A stretch of 64,000 nt of DNA from contig CM063254.1 in the NCBI GenBank assembly GCA_032158295.1, positions 3,883,538 through 3,947,537 on the forward strand. Reading direction: 5' to 3'. Source of the DNA: Pycnopodia helianthoides (taxonomy: Eukaryota > Echinodermata > Asteroidea > Forcipulatida > Asteriidae). The notes beneath the pieces were generated by a model. That model did no database searches. It was not told the DNA's origin and saw only the letters and a list, made by a program, of their open reading frames with translations. Below, piece after piece: positions 38,336 to 49,498 of this stretch. Within the stretch, counting starts at the first letter, position 1; each line of letters begins with the position of its first letter. The position numbers were made by a program, and so were the translations under genes.

Positions 38336-40896
38336 TTATATTCCGGTAAAAAAATCCACTGTGTTTGACATCTTTTGCTGTACCTTCTTAATAAGTCTCT
38401 TATCTTTAGATGTGAAGCCACAGGCGGTCAAAAGTATCACCTGATTTTTTTTCAAATGCCTTAGAGAAGGAACCCATGATGCAACTGAATGCCTCAGCTC
38501 CGAGTTCTTGCTGAGGTCCAAGGTGGGAATGTTCCCTACTGATTTAGCAATAGGCTCAATATCTACGCCTGTCAAAGAACAGTTGCGCAAAGACATCTCT
38601 TTCAGTTGGTTCAGTTGTCTGAGATGAGAAGCCCATGACACTGCATTACCGCCAAGGGAAGGATTTTGCGACAAATTCAGAGTGGCTAGAGTGGACATGT
38701 CACTCAGTGATCCAGCAAGTGGTTCAATGTCTTTACTTTGTAATGCACAATCTACCAAGTCTAGCTGTCGAAGGTGTTTCAGATACTTCAAGTGCTGGGC
38801 CCAGATATTTCCCAAGTCACCCAATCGTCGATTGCATGAGAGGTCAATGCTGAAACAGTCCTCTCTGGTTTTTATTCCACTTAAAATATCTGAAAGTTCT
38901 AAAAAAGTTAACGAACAGTCACACAGATCCAAATGTGTCTCCTCACTTGAATTGTTACTTAAAAGGCATTTTGCTATATCCTCTTCCCATTTCCATATTT
39001 TACAGTCAACAAGATTCTTCATATAACCAAGTGAAGCAGCAATGTATTTATAATCCTTGTGTTGGTAGTCCCATCCTTTGAGTTCTAATTTTTTCAGCAA
39101 TTCTAAACTTCGCAGGTAATGACCCCATGACTTTGATACAGTGTCCCCTAAACCTTGACATCTGGTCATCAGGTGTATTGATATTTCTTTCAACTCAAGT
39201 GTGCTGTCAAAGGACGATGCAATGTGTTTCATACTGGCAGGAGTTACTTCACAAACAAGTAGTTCATAAGTGGAGAGTTTTTTCATTCCACTCATCACCT
39301 CTCTCAAATCCTCACCGAAGCTTTCCAAGTTGCAATAGCCAACAATTAAAGTTGTTACTTTGCTGAGTTGGGCATTTTCTCTGCCCTTCTTTTTATCATC
39401 AATACTCACGTGTTTCAGATAGTAAAATAACGCGTGGAGACCGTCAATGCTGTAGGATTGAATAATCATTTTCTCTGTAACCAAATCCACTGAAGGTAGG
39501 TCCTCAAACTGGCCTTCGAAGTAACAAATAAACGACAACTCCATCCCAATCATCTTCCGATACCCAAAGCATTTTTGCATAAGGCTTAACACCTTGTTTG
39601 TGCAGGACTGATTGTCACCACAACAAAAACGTAGAAGGTACTCCAACCCTTGGGGACCATCTTTCATGATGTTTCCAGCCCGGTCAAGATTCCTGTTAAA
39701 CTGTTCTTCATCAGTTCCAAGTAAGCTTTGGAAGAAGATGGCCGCACAGTACTCTTGGAAGGTTTTGTGGATGAAACTTACACTGTGTCGAGTGTCAAGT
39801 CCTTTGATGACCCTCTGGCTGGTGAGGACGCCTGCTTTTAATGCAGATTTAAATGCCTGATCTTCAAAGTCACCTTCTTTAAATGAAAGAAACTGATGTG
39901 GTGACAGAAGATCATCTAAAGCATTCTTTCCGATTTTTATCACAACTTGTGTTGTTTCATCTGGTGGTAGTTGTTTTCTTTCGAATATGTACCTAATGGC
40001 ATCTTTGTACAGTCGGTACATTGTGTCTGGGATCGTAGACTGCTCTCTCCATAGTATACACATTAAGAGCAGGAGCATGGGACTCTTTGCCAAATCAAAC
40101 AGGACTTTAGAGGATTTAATTTTCTGGATGAGTCCCTCTGCTTTATCATGTTCCTTTGAGAAAAATCTGTGAATGTACTGCTCAATACTCTTTTCATTAA
40201 ATCCTAGCACCCTTACATGAACAAATGGTTTTTCTATCAGAGGTTTGCTCACCAGTTTATGTTTGTGAGAGGGACGAGTTGTTACAACAACATAACTACC
40301 TCTGAGTATCTTACGATTGAGGATTTGAGAGACATAACCAGATGACTTTGACATCTCCAAGACGTTGGTGGTCTTAAATTCATCAAAACCATCAAATAGA
40401 ATCAGCACTTTTGCGGGGTTGGCGGTAATATATGATCTCAATTCAGCTTTATTGACAGCGACGTCTTTATCAACAAGCTGATAAAAAATCGCATCAATAA
40501 ACTCTAAGGATTCTTCCAAAGCAAACATCTTCAAGACGAAAACAAGTTTGTACTCCTGGAGTTTCTTACCAAGTGCCCAATCATAAGCAATTTTGTCAAT
40601 GAGGGTCGACTTTCCAACACCAGCTATTCCTTCCAGAATTATTCTTTGTATTGAAAGCCCTTCCTTAGTCTTCTCCAAGAATATGTCCGTATATGACTTC
40701 AACTGTTTTTCTTGGTGATCAGTATTTACTAGCATCAGCTTTGTGTAGATGTCACTGATGGGTTTCATATCATCCCCAACCCATGGAATTATCTGCACAA
40801 AGCTACCAGTGGTCATATATAGCTTTCTCAAAATCTTTTCAACTTTATCAGCAGCCTGAAGAGATCCATCTGTCACCACAAATTCAGCAGTTTCTC
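38336..40896 (-). CDS. NLR exon 3: NACHT ATPase and leucine-rich repeats
   Basis: One 2.56-kb exon begins after acceptor TTATTTACAG, joining G|GA to the preceding exon. It encodes the whole NACHT module and all visible LRRs in one uninterrupted frame. No stop or frame break is seen. Single-exon NACHT-LRR blocks are common in invertebrate NLR expansions. Confidence 0.85.
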
Positions 40897-43040
40897 CTGT
40901 AAATAACAACAAATCATGTTACCAGAAAGTTCTCTTCCATAAAATGGTAACACAATTGAAATGCAGACATTTTGGACATGGGTTCATGGGTACATTTGTT
41001 TTTAATTCAACCCAGCTCTTTTGCAGACCTTCATGTAATCCGACTTGACTCTAAACTGAAAACATGGTATAAACAGAAAAATAGCTTTAAAAACACTGAA
41101 AATACTACATAAAAGCTCATAAAATGTAACATTCTCAAAAGTCTGGTGAATTGGGTTTAAATGCAGTGGTGTAACTAAGGAGGGGGTGCACAGATATCAA
41201 TTTGGGGGCATGCGCCCCAATTTACCAGACGTCATCACACCATCAATCTTGCTGGTAATATTTGTTTTTCTTAATTTGGAGTCAGATAACCTGTGCATTA
41301 CAGCCATCAATCTACAAATAGTCAAAAACATCAGAATTTGACATTTTCTTTTGCCGATATTTTTTACACATGTTCTACTTATGTTCAAGGGGGATTCCTT
41401 ATACTATTGCATGGCACAGCTACAATCATGGGTACACATTTTGTGTGTGTCCGTGTTATGAACAGGAGTTTGAAAACCAGTGATGTAACAGGTATCTCAA
41501 TGTTGTTTGTAAATTATTTAATCAGCGCTGTGTGAATGAAGAGTAGAAAATACTTGAGTTTGTCAAATACGATATCTGCAAAGAGTTGCTCAATATTTAT
41601 GTGTCGTTCATTTGGCGTCTTTGTAACAAAAAGTGCACCCATCATTATGGCTGTGCACTTAGCTATTCACCCATATTTTCTTGAACCAGAATATGAGCTC
41701 TGAAAATTGACAATACCGTATAGAAATACTTTGGAGTTCAGCTTACATGTTTATCATTATATTGGTTTCATCTTTTTTTCTTCCATGGATTCATGTGCGT
41801 ACCAGAACAATGTATCAATTTAAGGTAGCTGGTACGCACATGAAACCATGGAGGAAGAAAATAGATGAAACCAACATAATGCCAGATTGACTGCACTTAA
41901 AGAGAATTTGCTAAGGTCTTTTAACTGGCTACCAGAGAACCCATTTAAAAAGAACACTTACCACTTGCGGTATCTTGAGAATGATGTGGTTCTGAAACTC
42001 TCCTGGATGTCATCTCAGCATTGGAAGCTGTCGATGCCAAACCATAACCTTGTTGGAAAGTTAAAGACTTTAAAGTAGTAAAAAATATTAAATATGTGTA
42101 GGGGACCTGCTACTTATTATTGCACATTCATGAGTAATGATTTTTTTCTCACCTTTTTAATCGGTTTCCGTTTGTCTTATTTTTTGTTATAATTTGGTTT
42201 TACCCTTACACCGATGTGTACTAAGCACTGTATACTCAGTACTTTCCTGAGTTCTGTGACAAAAATGTGAGGGTAAAAAACACTCTTTATCCCCGATGCA
42301 AAATTAACACAAAGTCTTTTATTTATATGCCGGTTTTTCAACTCAGACATGTTGTCTCTACACACACAATCTTGCATATGATCAAGCTTTATAACTCATA
42401 TTTTGTAAACATTAAAAACAACTTTCTTACTCTGGTATGTAAGAATACTGAATACCCCTACTGACTGGGCATTCTTGCTAGCATGTGGCCTCAATCCTCC
42501 CATATCCTCTTCTCCTATGTCACTCCACATCAAGTTGTTAGGACTTAAGTAAGATTGGAATGCCTGACCCTGTGATACTGGTCCAAGTCCTTCTGAATCT
42601 TTCGGTTTTGGCAATTGGATATTATAGAAGGATTTGTGACTGTAAAGGTTAATCCTGTTTGGTCTTCTTTCCACCTTTGTTTTTGTTTTTTGTTTTGGGT
42701 TTTTTGTTTTTGGCATGGCCTGATACATCCCTACGTCCTTACCTTGTTCAAACAAGACTTTTTCTGTTTGATCAATATCTTCAATAACTGCCACATTGTC
42801 AATGCTCCTCATAATTTCTTTTAGCTTCCTGTATTCGCCAACTCTGATGACTCCTTTGACCTCTAACTCACGCAGCATCTCTCTCACATTCTTTATTTTC
42901 TCAAGTTCTGCATCCAGGAAGCCACCAAATTTATCTGCTGTGACTGCTATCTTTATGTCCTCCAAAGCGTCGGTGGTTAAAGCCCTTTTCAAGTGTAGCA
43001 TTAGTTCAATATGTTCTGTTGGTACTTTCTCAAGAGGCAT
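38336..43040 (-). CDS. NLR-type immune receptor: DED-like, NACHT, leucine-rich repeats
   Basis: Exons on the minus strand: about 42449-43040, 41962-42048, 38336-40896; about 1079 residues. Exons 2 and 3 join in phase. The exon 1 donor is uncertain: A|GTATTC fits the phase, while the stronger TCA|GTAGGG (exon end 42462) does not. Residues 1-105 look like a death-effector-type helical domain (LRELEVKGVIRVGEYRKLK). A linker with PKTKNPKQKTKTK follows. NACHT: P-loop GIAGVGKST (about 316-324), Walker B LILFDGFDE (about 390-398), VVTTRP. Then SFIHKTFQEYCAA, typical of NLR winged-helix ends, and leucine-rich repeats (LNLSQNPSLGG, LRNCSLTGVDIEPIAKS) to the stop at 38336-38338. NLRs sense microbial or stress signals in the cytosol and oligomerise (family knowledge); no ligand can be inferred. 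Confidence 0.85.
42449..43040 (-). CDS. NLR exon 1: DED-like adaptor domain and basic linker
   Basis: Starts MPLEKVPTEHIELMLHLKRA. The pattern is six amphipathic helices: LMLHLKRAL, LEDIKIAVTAD, AELEKIKNVREMLRELE, GEYRKLKEIMRSID and others. This spacing fits a DED better than a CARD or pyrin domain, but the call is by eye. The linker has a basic KQKTKTKVERRP segment. Upstream UTR exons are not identified. Confidence 0.65.
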
Positions 43041-44954
43041 TTTGCTCTGGTATCGTCACCCTTTTGTTGAAAGTGAGAGACAAGACCCTGTGGAGAAAAC
43101 AACAAAAGTACTTTTCCATTTAAAGAGGGGATCTATAAGGTCAAATTCAGTTTTGTTATGCACTAACTTTCCAAAGTCGTTATGAAAGTGGACAAAACTT
43201 CTAAAGTCTCTTTCCCTATGTTCAAATGGTGTAAAATGCATTCATATCTGATACCCTTCCAGTACAAAATTTGTGAAAATCCAATGACATCACAATTCAT
43301 TAAAAAGAACATATGAATTTGTACAAATAATTTTTATTTAAACGGTTTTAAATTTGACCTTTTGACTAATGGAATATTCCTGTGTGGAGTTTCCAACTGG
43401 AAACATATGGAAACATCACACCAAAAATGTAATTGTTTATAGTCTAAAAGCTCACTGATTATGAAGTTAATACCAGAACAATTTTTTATGTGAAATATTT
43501 CCCTCTGAAATGGAGTCGACTAACTGTATCTGAAAAGCTAAGAAAAACAATGTTTTTATATGCTGAAAATTGTGAAAGTTTGTTATCACTACTTTCTCCC
43601 GACTCACAATACACACTGGATTAAGCCAAAATGTTCACAAATTTGTGTTGTGTATGGTTGATCACACAAAGCATGAACACTGTCAACTTTATTTGTCAGC
43701 TCTACCAATCCTGTATTTAAGACCTTTAAAAAATGACAATGAAGAACTTTTCAGATTAACTTTCAGAGTTTGGGTGTTTAGTTAATGAATGTAAATCAAT
43801 AGTGTGTGCTGGATTTTTGTTAGAGTTTGGAAAGGTCCAAGTAAATAACCCGATGGGGTTTAAGTGAAACACCTTTCTACCAGGCACCATTCTTGCACTG
43901 GGCCTTACGTACAGACATGAGTACATGTAGTATTATTAGTAGTAAGCCAGTGTTGTGTACTTACAAACTTCTGATAAAAACCAACACCTTGGCTGGGATG
44001 TTCTAATGATGGTCATGACCATACATGTAGCTCACCATCGATTATGTGATGTCACCCTCCATGATGGCCAGCTGTTTACCTTTTTGATGATAAAAGCTGT
44101 AATGTTAAGTAACAAGTATTGCCCAATCAATATTTAAACGGCTGGAAATCCATGAATCCGTCAGACGTTTTGCGTAATACATAGTGCATTAAAATAAAAT
44201 GCAAACAACGCCTGAATCATTGCACTGTCCAGAATGTTAAAAAAGCATGGAGGAAGCCTAAAAACTTGGGCTGTGCTTCATATAGACGAAAAAACAATAA
44301 CTTACAATAAAAAAAACAATAAATTAATTAATTCATTCATTCATTTATTTATTTTCCACTCCTAAAAAAGATAAAAATGCAAAATTTACATGTCTAAAAG
44401 CAAAAATCGAATAAAGCTCCAGAACAGGACCTGTATACCCCTAAGAACAAATTGTAAACATTCCATTAAGAAATAAATACAGGAGTGAAGTCTTAGAACA
44501 ACCTCGAAAAATAAATATACAAACTTTCAAAAACAGTGCAGTACAATAGAGAACACTGGCAATAGTAGAACACCTCAGAGCACAGCCTCACAATCCCCGC
44601 TCACCCCCCCCCCCCCCGCGGCGCCCAACGTTGCATACATACTGACCGGCATCCTACCACTAGGCTACCGGTACCCCCCCCCCCCCCCCACGAATATCGT
44701 GATTTGAAATCCGATTACGAACAACCTGACAACTACGTACATGACATACGACTTAATACACTTCAATGTATTGACAAACAAGTCAAAGACCGTTCGCCTG
44801 ATAATAATGTGAAGAAAACTGTTCATGTCCAAACTTAAATTACCTTTCTTTGCTTTAATTAACAAAATTAAATATGAGAATCGTTTCTGTGGTCAATCGG
44901 TACGGGAACAGTACTCAGTAGTATGGAACAGGGTGTTCCCCAAACCTCGTCCCC

Positions 44955-45030
44955 AGGGTGTGTCGAGCAGTACGAGGTGTAAACATGGTTGGAAATAAAG
45001 TAAACCATGGGGACGAGGCTGGGTGTTCCC
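44955..45030. repeat. Fold-back repeat (CCTCGTCCCCAGGGT arms)
   Basis: CCTCGTCCCCAGGGT and the inverted ACCATGGGGACGAGG enclose GTAAACATGGTTGGAAATAA. A second copy is at 47985-48076, with the same core and GACGAGGTTGGG. Confidence 0.65.
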
Positions 45031-45369
45031 CTAGCCCGATCCCCCAAACCATTACGGTATTGCGCCCCCTGTTGTCCATTATGTATTCGACAATAACTAT
45101 TATTCACTGAGTACTGAGCCGCCAGCAAACAATAGTCTTCACAAGGTGAACAAAAACCATAATACGGCCGAACATTACTGAACGGGAACGATCAGTCATG
45201 AAAGCTTGGTATTCGATAAGCCACAAAATGCTAGGAAATTCAAGAAGAGAATCGAATCCCATCTGTACAAGCAAGTTTAATTAGGCCTACTCAAAAAGTC
45301 CAAACCCTTTAGAACCCTCGAGTAAGAACGTGTACTGTAGCTGTCTCAGCAACTCACTAATTAGTGCAT

Positions 45370-45500
45370 AACTCTCTCAAAAGCTATTAATTTACCCCTT
45401 TCTTCCAGGTTGTCATATTCCATTGCCTTTCACATCAGTTAAACGGATCAACTTAAACAAGTACTACTCCAAAATTGTTTTCAGCCACCATACCACATAT
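45370..45500. repeat. Diverged inverse copy of the 26560-26850 sequence
   Basis: GCATAACTCTCTCAAAAGC, ATTCCATTGCCTTTCACATC and GGATCAACTT match the complement of the POLR2B intron sequence that flanks the displaced exon 9 copy. So that flank is itself a dispersed repeat. Confidence 0.55.
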
Positions 45501-46034
45501 TTAACATAATATCATAACCCAAAACGTTATAATAATTAATTTTGCAAAGTAATTAAATTAACATATTACTATGTTTAGGCCTGAACATTAGAATACTCCA
45601 CAAGAACAGTAACAATAGGGAGACCGCAATCATTAGGGCTAGACGACCCAACCAGTTGGTAGATCCGGCATTTTATATAAAACTAACCACCTACAATTGA
45701 AAATGCCATTACGATATCGGTAGGCCTATACATGGTTTTCTCGGTGATCCCCGGAGCGTTCTATTTTCACAAGGCGGAGCCGAGAGAAAAAAGAATTACG
45801 CTCCGGGGAGCGATTTTTTTCTGCAGCATACTTCGTCAATACAGTCAACAGTTAAGAGACGGGCTGTTCTTCCCTATATGTTTACTCCATAGCCGACGTG
45901 TACTGCAGAACATAAATTTGCCTCCGGAGATCACCTCGGGAGTCATACATAGTTTTAACCATAGCACTCGAAGCTGTCAATATTTGTATTATGTTTTGGT
46001 GAAGAATTTAATTACGAGTGTGTTACAAATTATG

Positions 46035-46990
46035 TTATAATTTTATACTTGCCTTTGATTTCTGGTCTGAAGACGGCTAAAGTTGCCATTCCAAACTAAT
46101 TTTTGGATGAAGGAATATGTAACGAAGATCCAGGTGCAAAATTTATCTCTGTGGCATGATTAGTTCAGAAGTTATAGTCAACCTTAACACAAAATTAATT
46201 TCCAGCCTTTAATATGCAGGAGATTTCATGCTAGTTTTAATATGCTTTTGCCGAGCATTTGGAAGAGCGTCACTTGCCTTTGATTTCTGGTCAAACCGAC
46301 TGAAAGTGGCCATTGTAAATTGATATTCGGAAATAGGAATATGCAACGAAGATACACGTGCAAAATTTATCTCTGTGGCTCGCTTAGTTCAGAAGTTATA
46401 GTCAACCTTAACTCAGAATTAATTTCCAGCATTTAGTCGGCATGATATTTAATGCTGGTTTTATTATGCTTTTGGAATAGCGTCACTTGCCTTTGATTTC
46501 TGGTCTGAAGACGGCTAAAAGTTGCTATTCCAAATTAATTTTTGGATGTAGGAATATGTAACAAAGATACAGGTGCAAAGTTTATCTCTGTTGCACGCTT
46601 AGATCAGAAGTTATAGTCAACCTTAACTTAGAATTAATTTCCAGCCTTTATTCGGCAGGATATTTAATGCTGATTGTAATACGCTTTTGCCGAGCATTTG
46701 GAAGAGCGTCACATGCCTTTGATTTCTGGTCTGAATACGGCTGAAAGTGGCCATTCCAAAATAATTTTCGGATGTAGGAATATGTAACGAAGATCCAGGT
46801 GCAAAATTTATCTCTTTGGCATGCTTAGTTCAGAAGTTATGGTCAACCTAAACTCAGAATTAATTTCCAGCCTTTTTTCGGCAGGATGTTTAGTGTTGAT
46901 TTTAATACGCTTTTGCCGAGCATTTGGAAGAGCGTCACATGCCTTTGATTTCTGGTCTGAATACGGCTGAATGTGGCCATACCAAAAATA
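46035..46990. repeat. ~226-bp tandem array, just over four units
   Basis: TTGCCTTTGATTTCTGGTC recurs at about 46048, 46273, 46486, 46712 and 46938, with GGTGCAAAATTTATCTCT and AGAAGTTATAGTCAACCTTA in each unit. Units differ by a few percent and one is shortened by 13 bp. No ORF persists. Confidence 0.85.
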
Positions 46991-47539
46991 TGTTTCCCTG
47001 TCCCGTGGGCAGGGTAAAACACCACGCATTGTTATCACCGAGACAAACATTTAACGACTTTTCCCAAGTTAGTCTACGCTTTTGCCAATAAAGGTGCGTA
47101 CTGACAACATAAACGAGACTAACAATGCAAGCGCATCCATACGAAACATCACGCATTGTTTTTACCGCGACAAACATAAAATTACAACGACTTGTTCAAG
47201 ATTCTGGACAAAAAATTCCACTTTTATTCATAATGAAGGATACAAATTCTTTACAAGAGGTAGTTGACACAACCGCGTATGCAATAAAAATTGTGCATGT
47301 TTTTTTTAATGGAAAATGGCGTCTGTATAACTGTGGTTAATTAACCACTAAATAGTGGACCAAATTAGCCAGCTCAAAAATTTGATATGCCCAGTATATC
47401 AGTTTTCAAGATTCTGGACTAATAGTGCCATTTTTACTCATAACGAAGGGTACAAACTTTTTTCAAAATATGTTTTAGTATTTAAACAGTGTAAAAGTAT
47501 TATGACATAACACACGGACATTGTCTCCGTGTTTGCGGC

Positions 47540-47950
47540 TTGTTTTTTGATATTTAGTTACTTTTATTTTCTTTGTTTTTTGCTTTTCAATGACCTTTAG
47601 CTATAATATTTCAATATTATCTAATGAAAATCTGCAAGTTATGGCTAATATTTCAGTATTCGTTCGGATAAAATAACGGACTCGCCGACAGAAAATGAGT
47701 CATTTTGTCACCTCCCTGTACTGCATGTGTTCTATTTTCGTGAATACGCGGCTGGCTGGAACGCGAATACGCGGCTGGCTGCAAATTTATGTTATGCAGC
47801 ACACGTCGGCTATTGAGTCAACAGTAAGGGATAGGGAAGAACAGCTTTACTGTTGGATCCATAGCCGACGTGTACTGCAGAAAAAAAATTGCCGGCTGGC
47901 TATCTTGGGCCCAATACTGTGCTAGCTTCAGCTCGGTCCAATCCGGAGCC
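47540..47950 (+). repeat. Dispersed repeat, inverse partner of 34316-34540, with a nested insert
   Basis: It shares AAGTTATGGCTAATATTTC, AGTATTCGTTCGG, GTCATTTTGTCACCTCCC and CATGTGTTCTATTTTCGTG. A short inverted-repeat element at 47787-47882 (CACACGTCGGCTAT and inverted ATAGCCGACGTGTACTGCAG) interrupts it. Confidence 0.7.
47787..47882. mobile_element. Short inverted-repeat element (CACGTCGGCTAT termini)
   Basis: Termini TGCAGCACACGTCGGCTAT and ATAGCCGACGTGTACTGCA, with an inner inverted CAACAGTAA / TTACTGTTG. A diverged copy is at 45822-45912 (CTGCAGCATACTTCG and ATAGCCGACGTGTACTGCAG). Confidence 0.7.
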
Positions 47951-49026
47951 GAAGCCGTGGATTCGAAAAGGGCCTATAGAAACTTCGTCCCCAGGGTCCA
48001 AGTAAGGAGTTTCCCTCGCAGGGTTTACTATTGTAAACATGGTTGGAAATAAAGTAAACCGTGGGGACGAGGTTGGGCCTATAGGCCCTTTTCGAATCCA
48101 CGGCTTTTTAATCGCTAGGGCGCCACCAATGTTTGAGATCCTATCTATCTATATGGGATCGTTCACTGGTTGCCGAGCCTGACACGTTCATTACAAATAC
48201 GGTCGTTAGGTGGAACCAGTTAAAATGGGATCATTGTGATTGGTCAATTTTCAAACACACTTGTGCGGCGCAAGATTAGATTTTGTGGAAAAGAGCTAGC
48301 TAGCTGCGACAAAGTGCGAGATAGCAGGACAAATTAACTGAAGTTTAAACCCCTAATTTTTGGTAAGTTATGCATAGTATATTAGAATTATATCATGGGA
48401 AAAAGTGTGCTGCTCCATATAATGTGTCATAATATTAATTAAAAATTTGTGTTTTCAAAGGATTGTTCCTGGGTTTTTTGTTTTGTATTGTTGTAAAAAA
48501 AATAAACAGGTTTAAACTTGTTGACGTTTCTACTTGCTGACCGTGCATGCCCTTCGATATGCATTAAGAAAAGTACAAGACTGTAAGCATATTTGAATTA
48601 TGTTGCTACAATTCAAAATTAAATAGATCTTTAACTGTAACGGTAACCCAGGCCAGTAATTTCATCTTCGAGAGGGCAAGGCAATTTTTATTCTGTGTAC
48701 CTGGGTCACTTCGAATTTCCATCAGTCACTTCGTCTTTCTTGCTTTAGAAATCATAGTCATACCAAGTCATTTCGTACGCATACGTACCCGTACCCAAGT
48801 CCGCTGTGAAGTTTTGGGGTTTTGGAGTAAACGAAACGTGAGTTACTCATGGCTTGCTCAGTCTGTTTTCGGGGCCAGTGTGTAGTGCGTGTGGGAAAAT
48901 ATGTACACATGAAATGACAAAGTGACCTGGGTATGATATTTTGGGTGCAAAGTGCCTTGAGTACGAACAAAGTGACTGACATCTTGTGTTGTTATGTGAT
49001 GACAAAATGAACTTGTTTGTAATTAC

Positions 49027-49418
49027 TTAAAGGAACATTACAGAATTGGTTTTTGCTAACAAAACAGTTGCTGGCAGTGTAAGCACTTTATGTAATCCAC
49101 ATAAACTGAAAAACCTGTAGAAGTTTGAGATCGATCGGTCATCTGGGTCATGAGAAAATAGTGAAAAACCGATTAAACATTTTGCATGAAATCAGATATA
49201 GATTCAACAAATGAATAAAACGCTCACTGAGCGATAAACTCCATTCGGAAAATTAGTTTATTCATTTCTCATCAAATATGGCATTTCAGACAGAAATATT
49301 TCAAGGGATGTTTTCTACTATCATCATCATTTTAGACCGTGTAAGTTTTATGTAAATCTGTGATCAAAAAGTACATTTTACAAGTTTTTTTCTTACCAAT
49401 TCTGTAATGTTCCTTTAA
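49027..49418 (-). mobile_element. MITE family 1, full copy just upstream of the kinesin start
   Basis: Intact TTAA ends at 49027-49030 and 49415-49418 with the 19-bp inverted termini. It ends 80 bp before the kinesin ATG at 49499, so it occupies the proximal promoter or 5' UTR region. Confidence 0.85.
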
Positions 49419-49498
49419 TAAAGAAGTGTGCTGTAAAGATAAAATGGTTTGTTCTCAGTTTCAGATAACTTTGCTCTTCCCAGGGCTAGGGGGAGAGG

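Larger units (their letters stand above)
43041..49498. other. Region between the divergent NLR and kinesin genes
   Basis: No protein-coding exon recognised. 43041-44570 looks like unremarkable A/T-rich sequence. Then come C runs (44605-44619, 44674-44690), a fold-back with CCTCGTCCCCAGGGT arms (44955-45030, similar at 47985-48076), a 226-bp tandem array, the 47540-47950 repeat, and an inverted pair (AAGCCGTGGATTCGAAAAGG at 47952 and its complement at 48087). 48110-49026 holds no recognised element; family 1 MITE follows. An acceptor-like CTCTTCCCAG at 49480 suggests a 5' UTR intron of the kinesin. Confidence 0.55.

Noticed and set aside
38682..39026. Plus-strand ORFs opposite the NLR exon
   Set aside because: Shadows of the 2.56-kb minus-strand coding exon, which has the recognisable domains.
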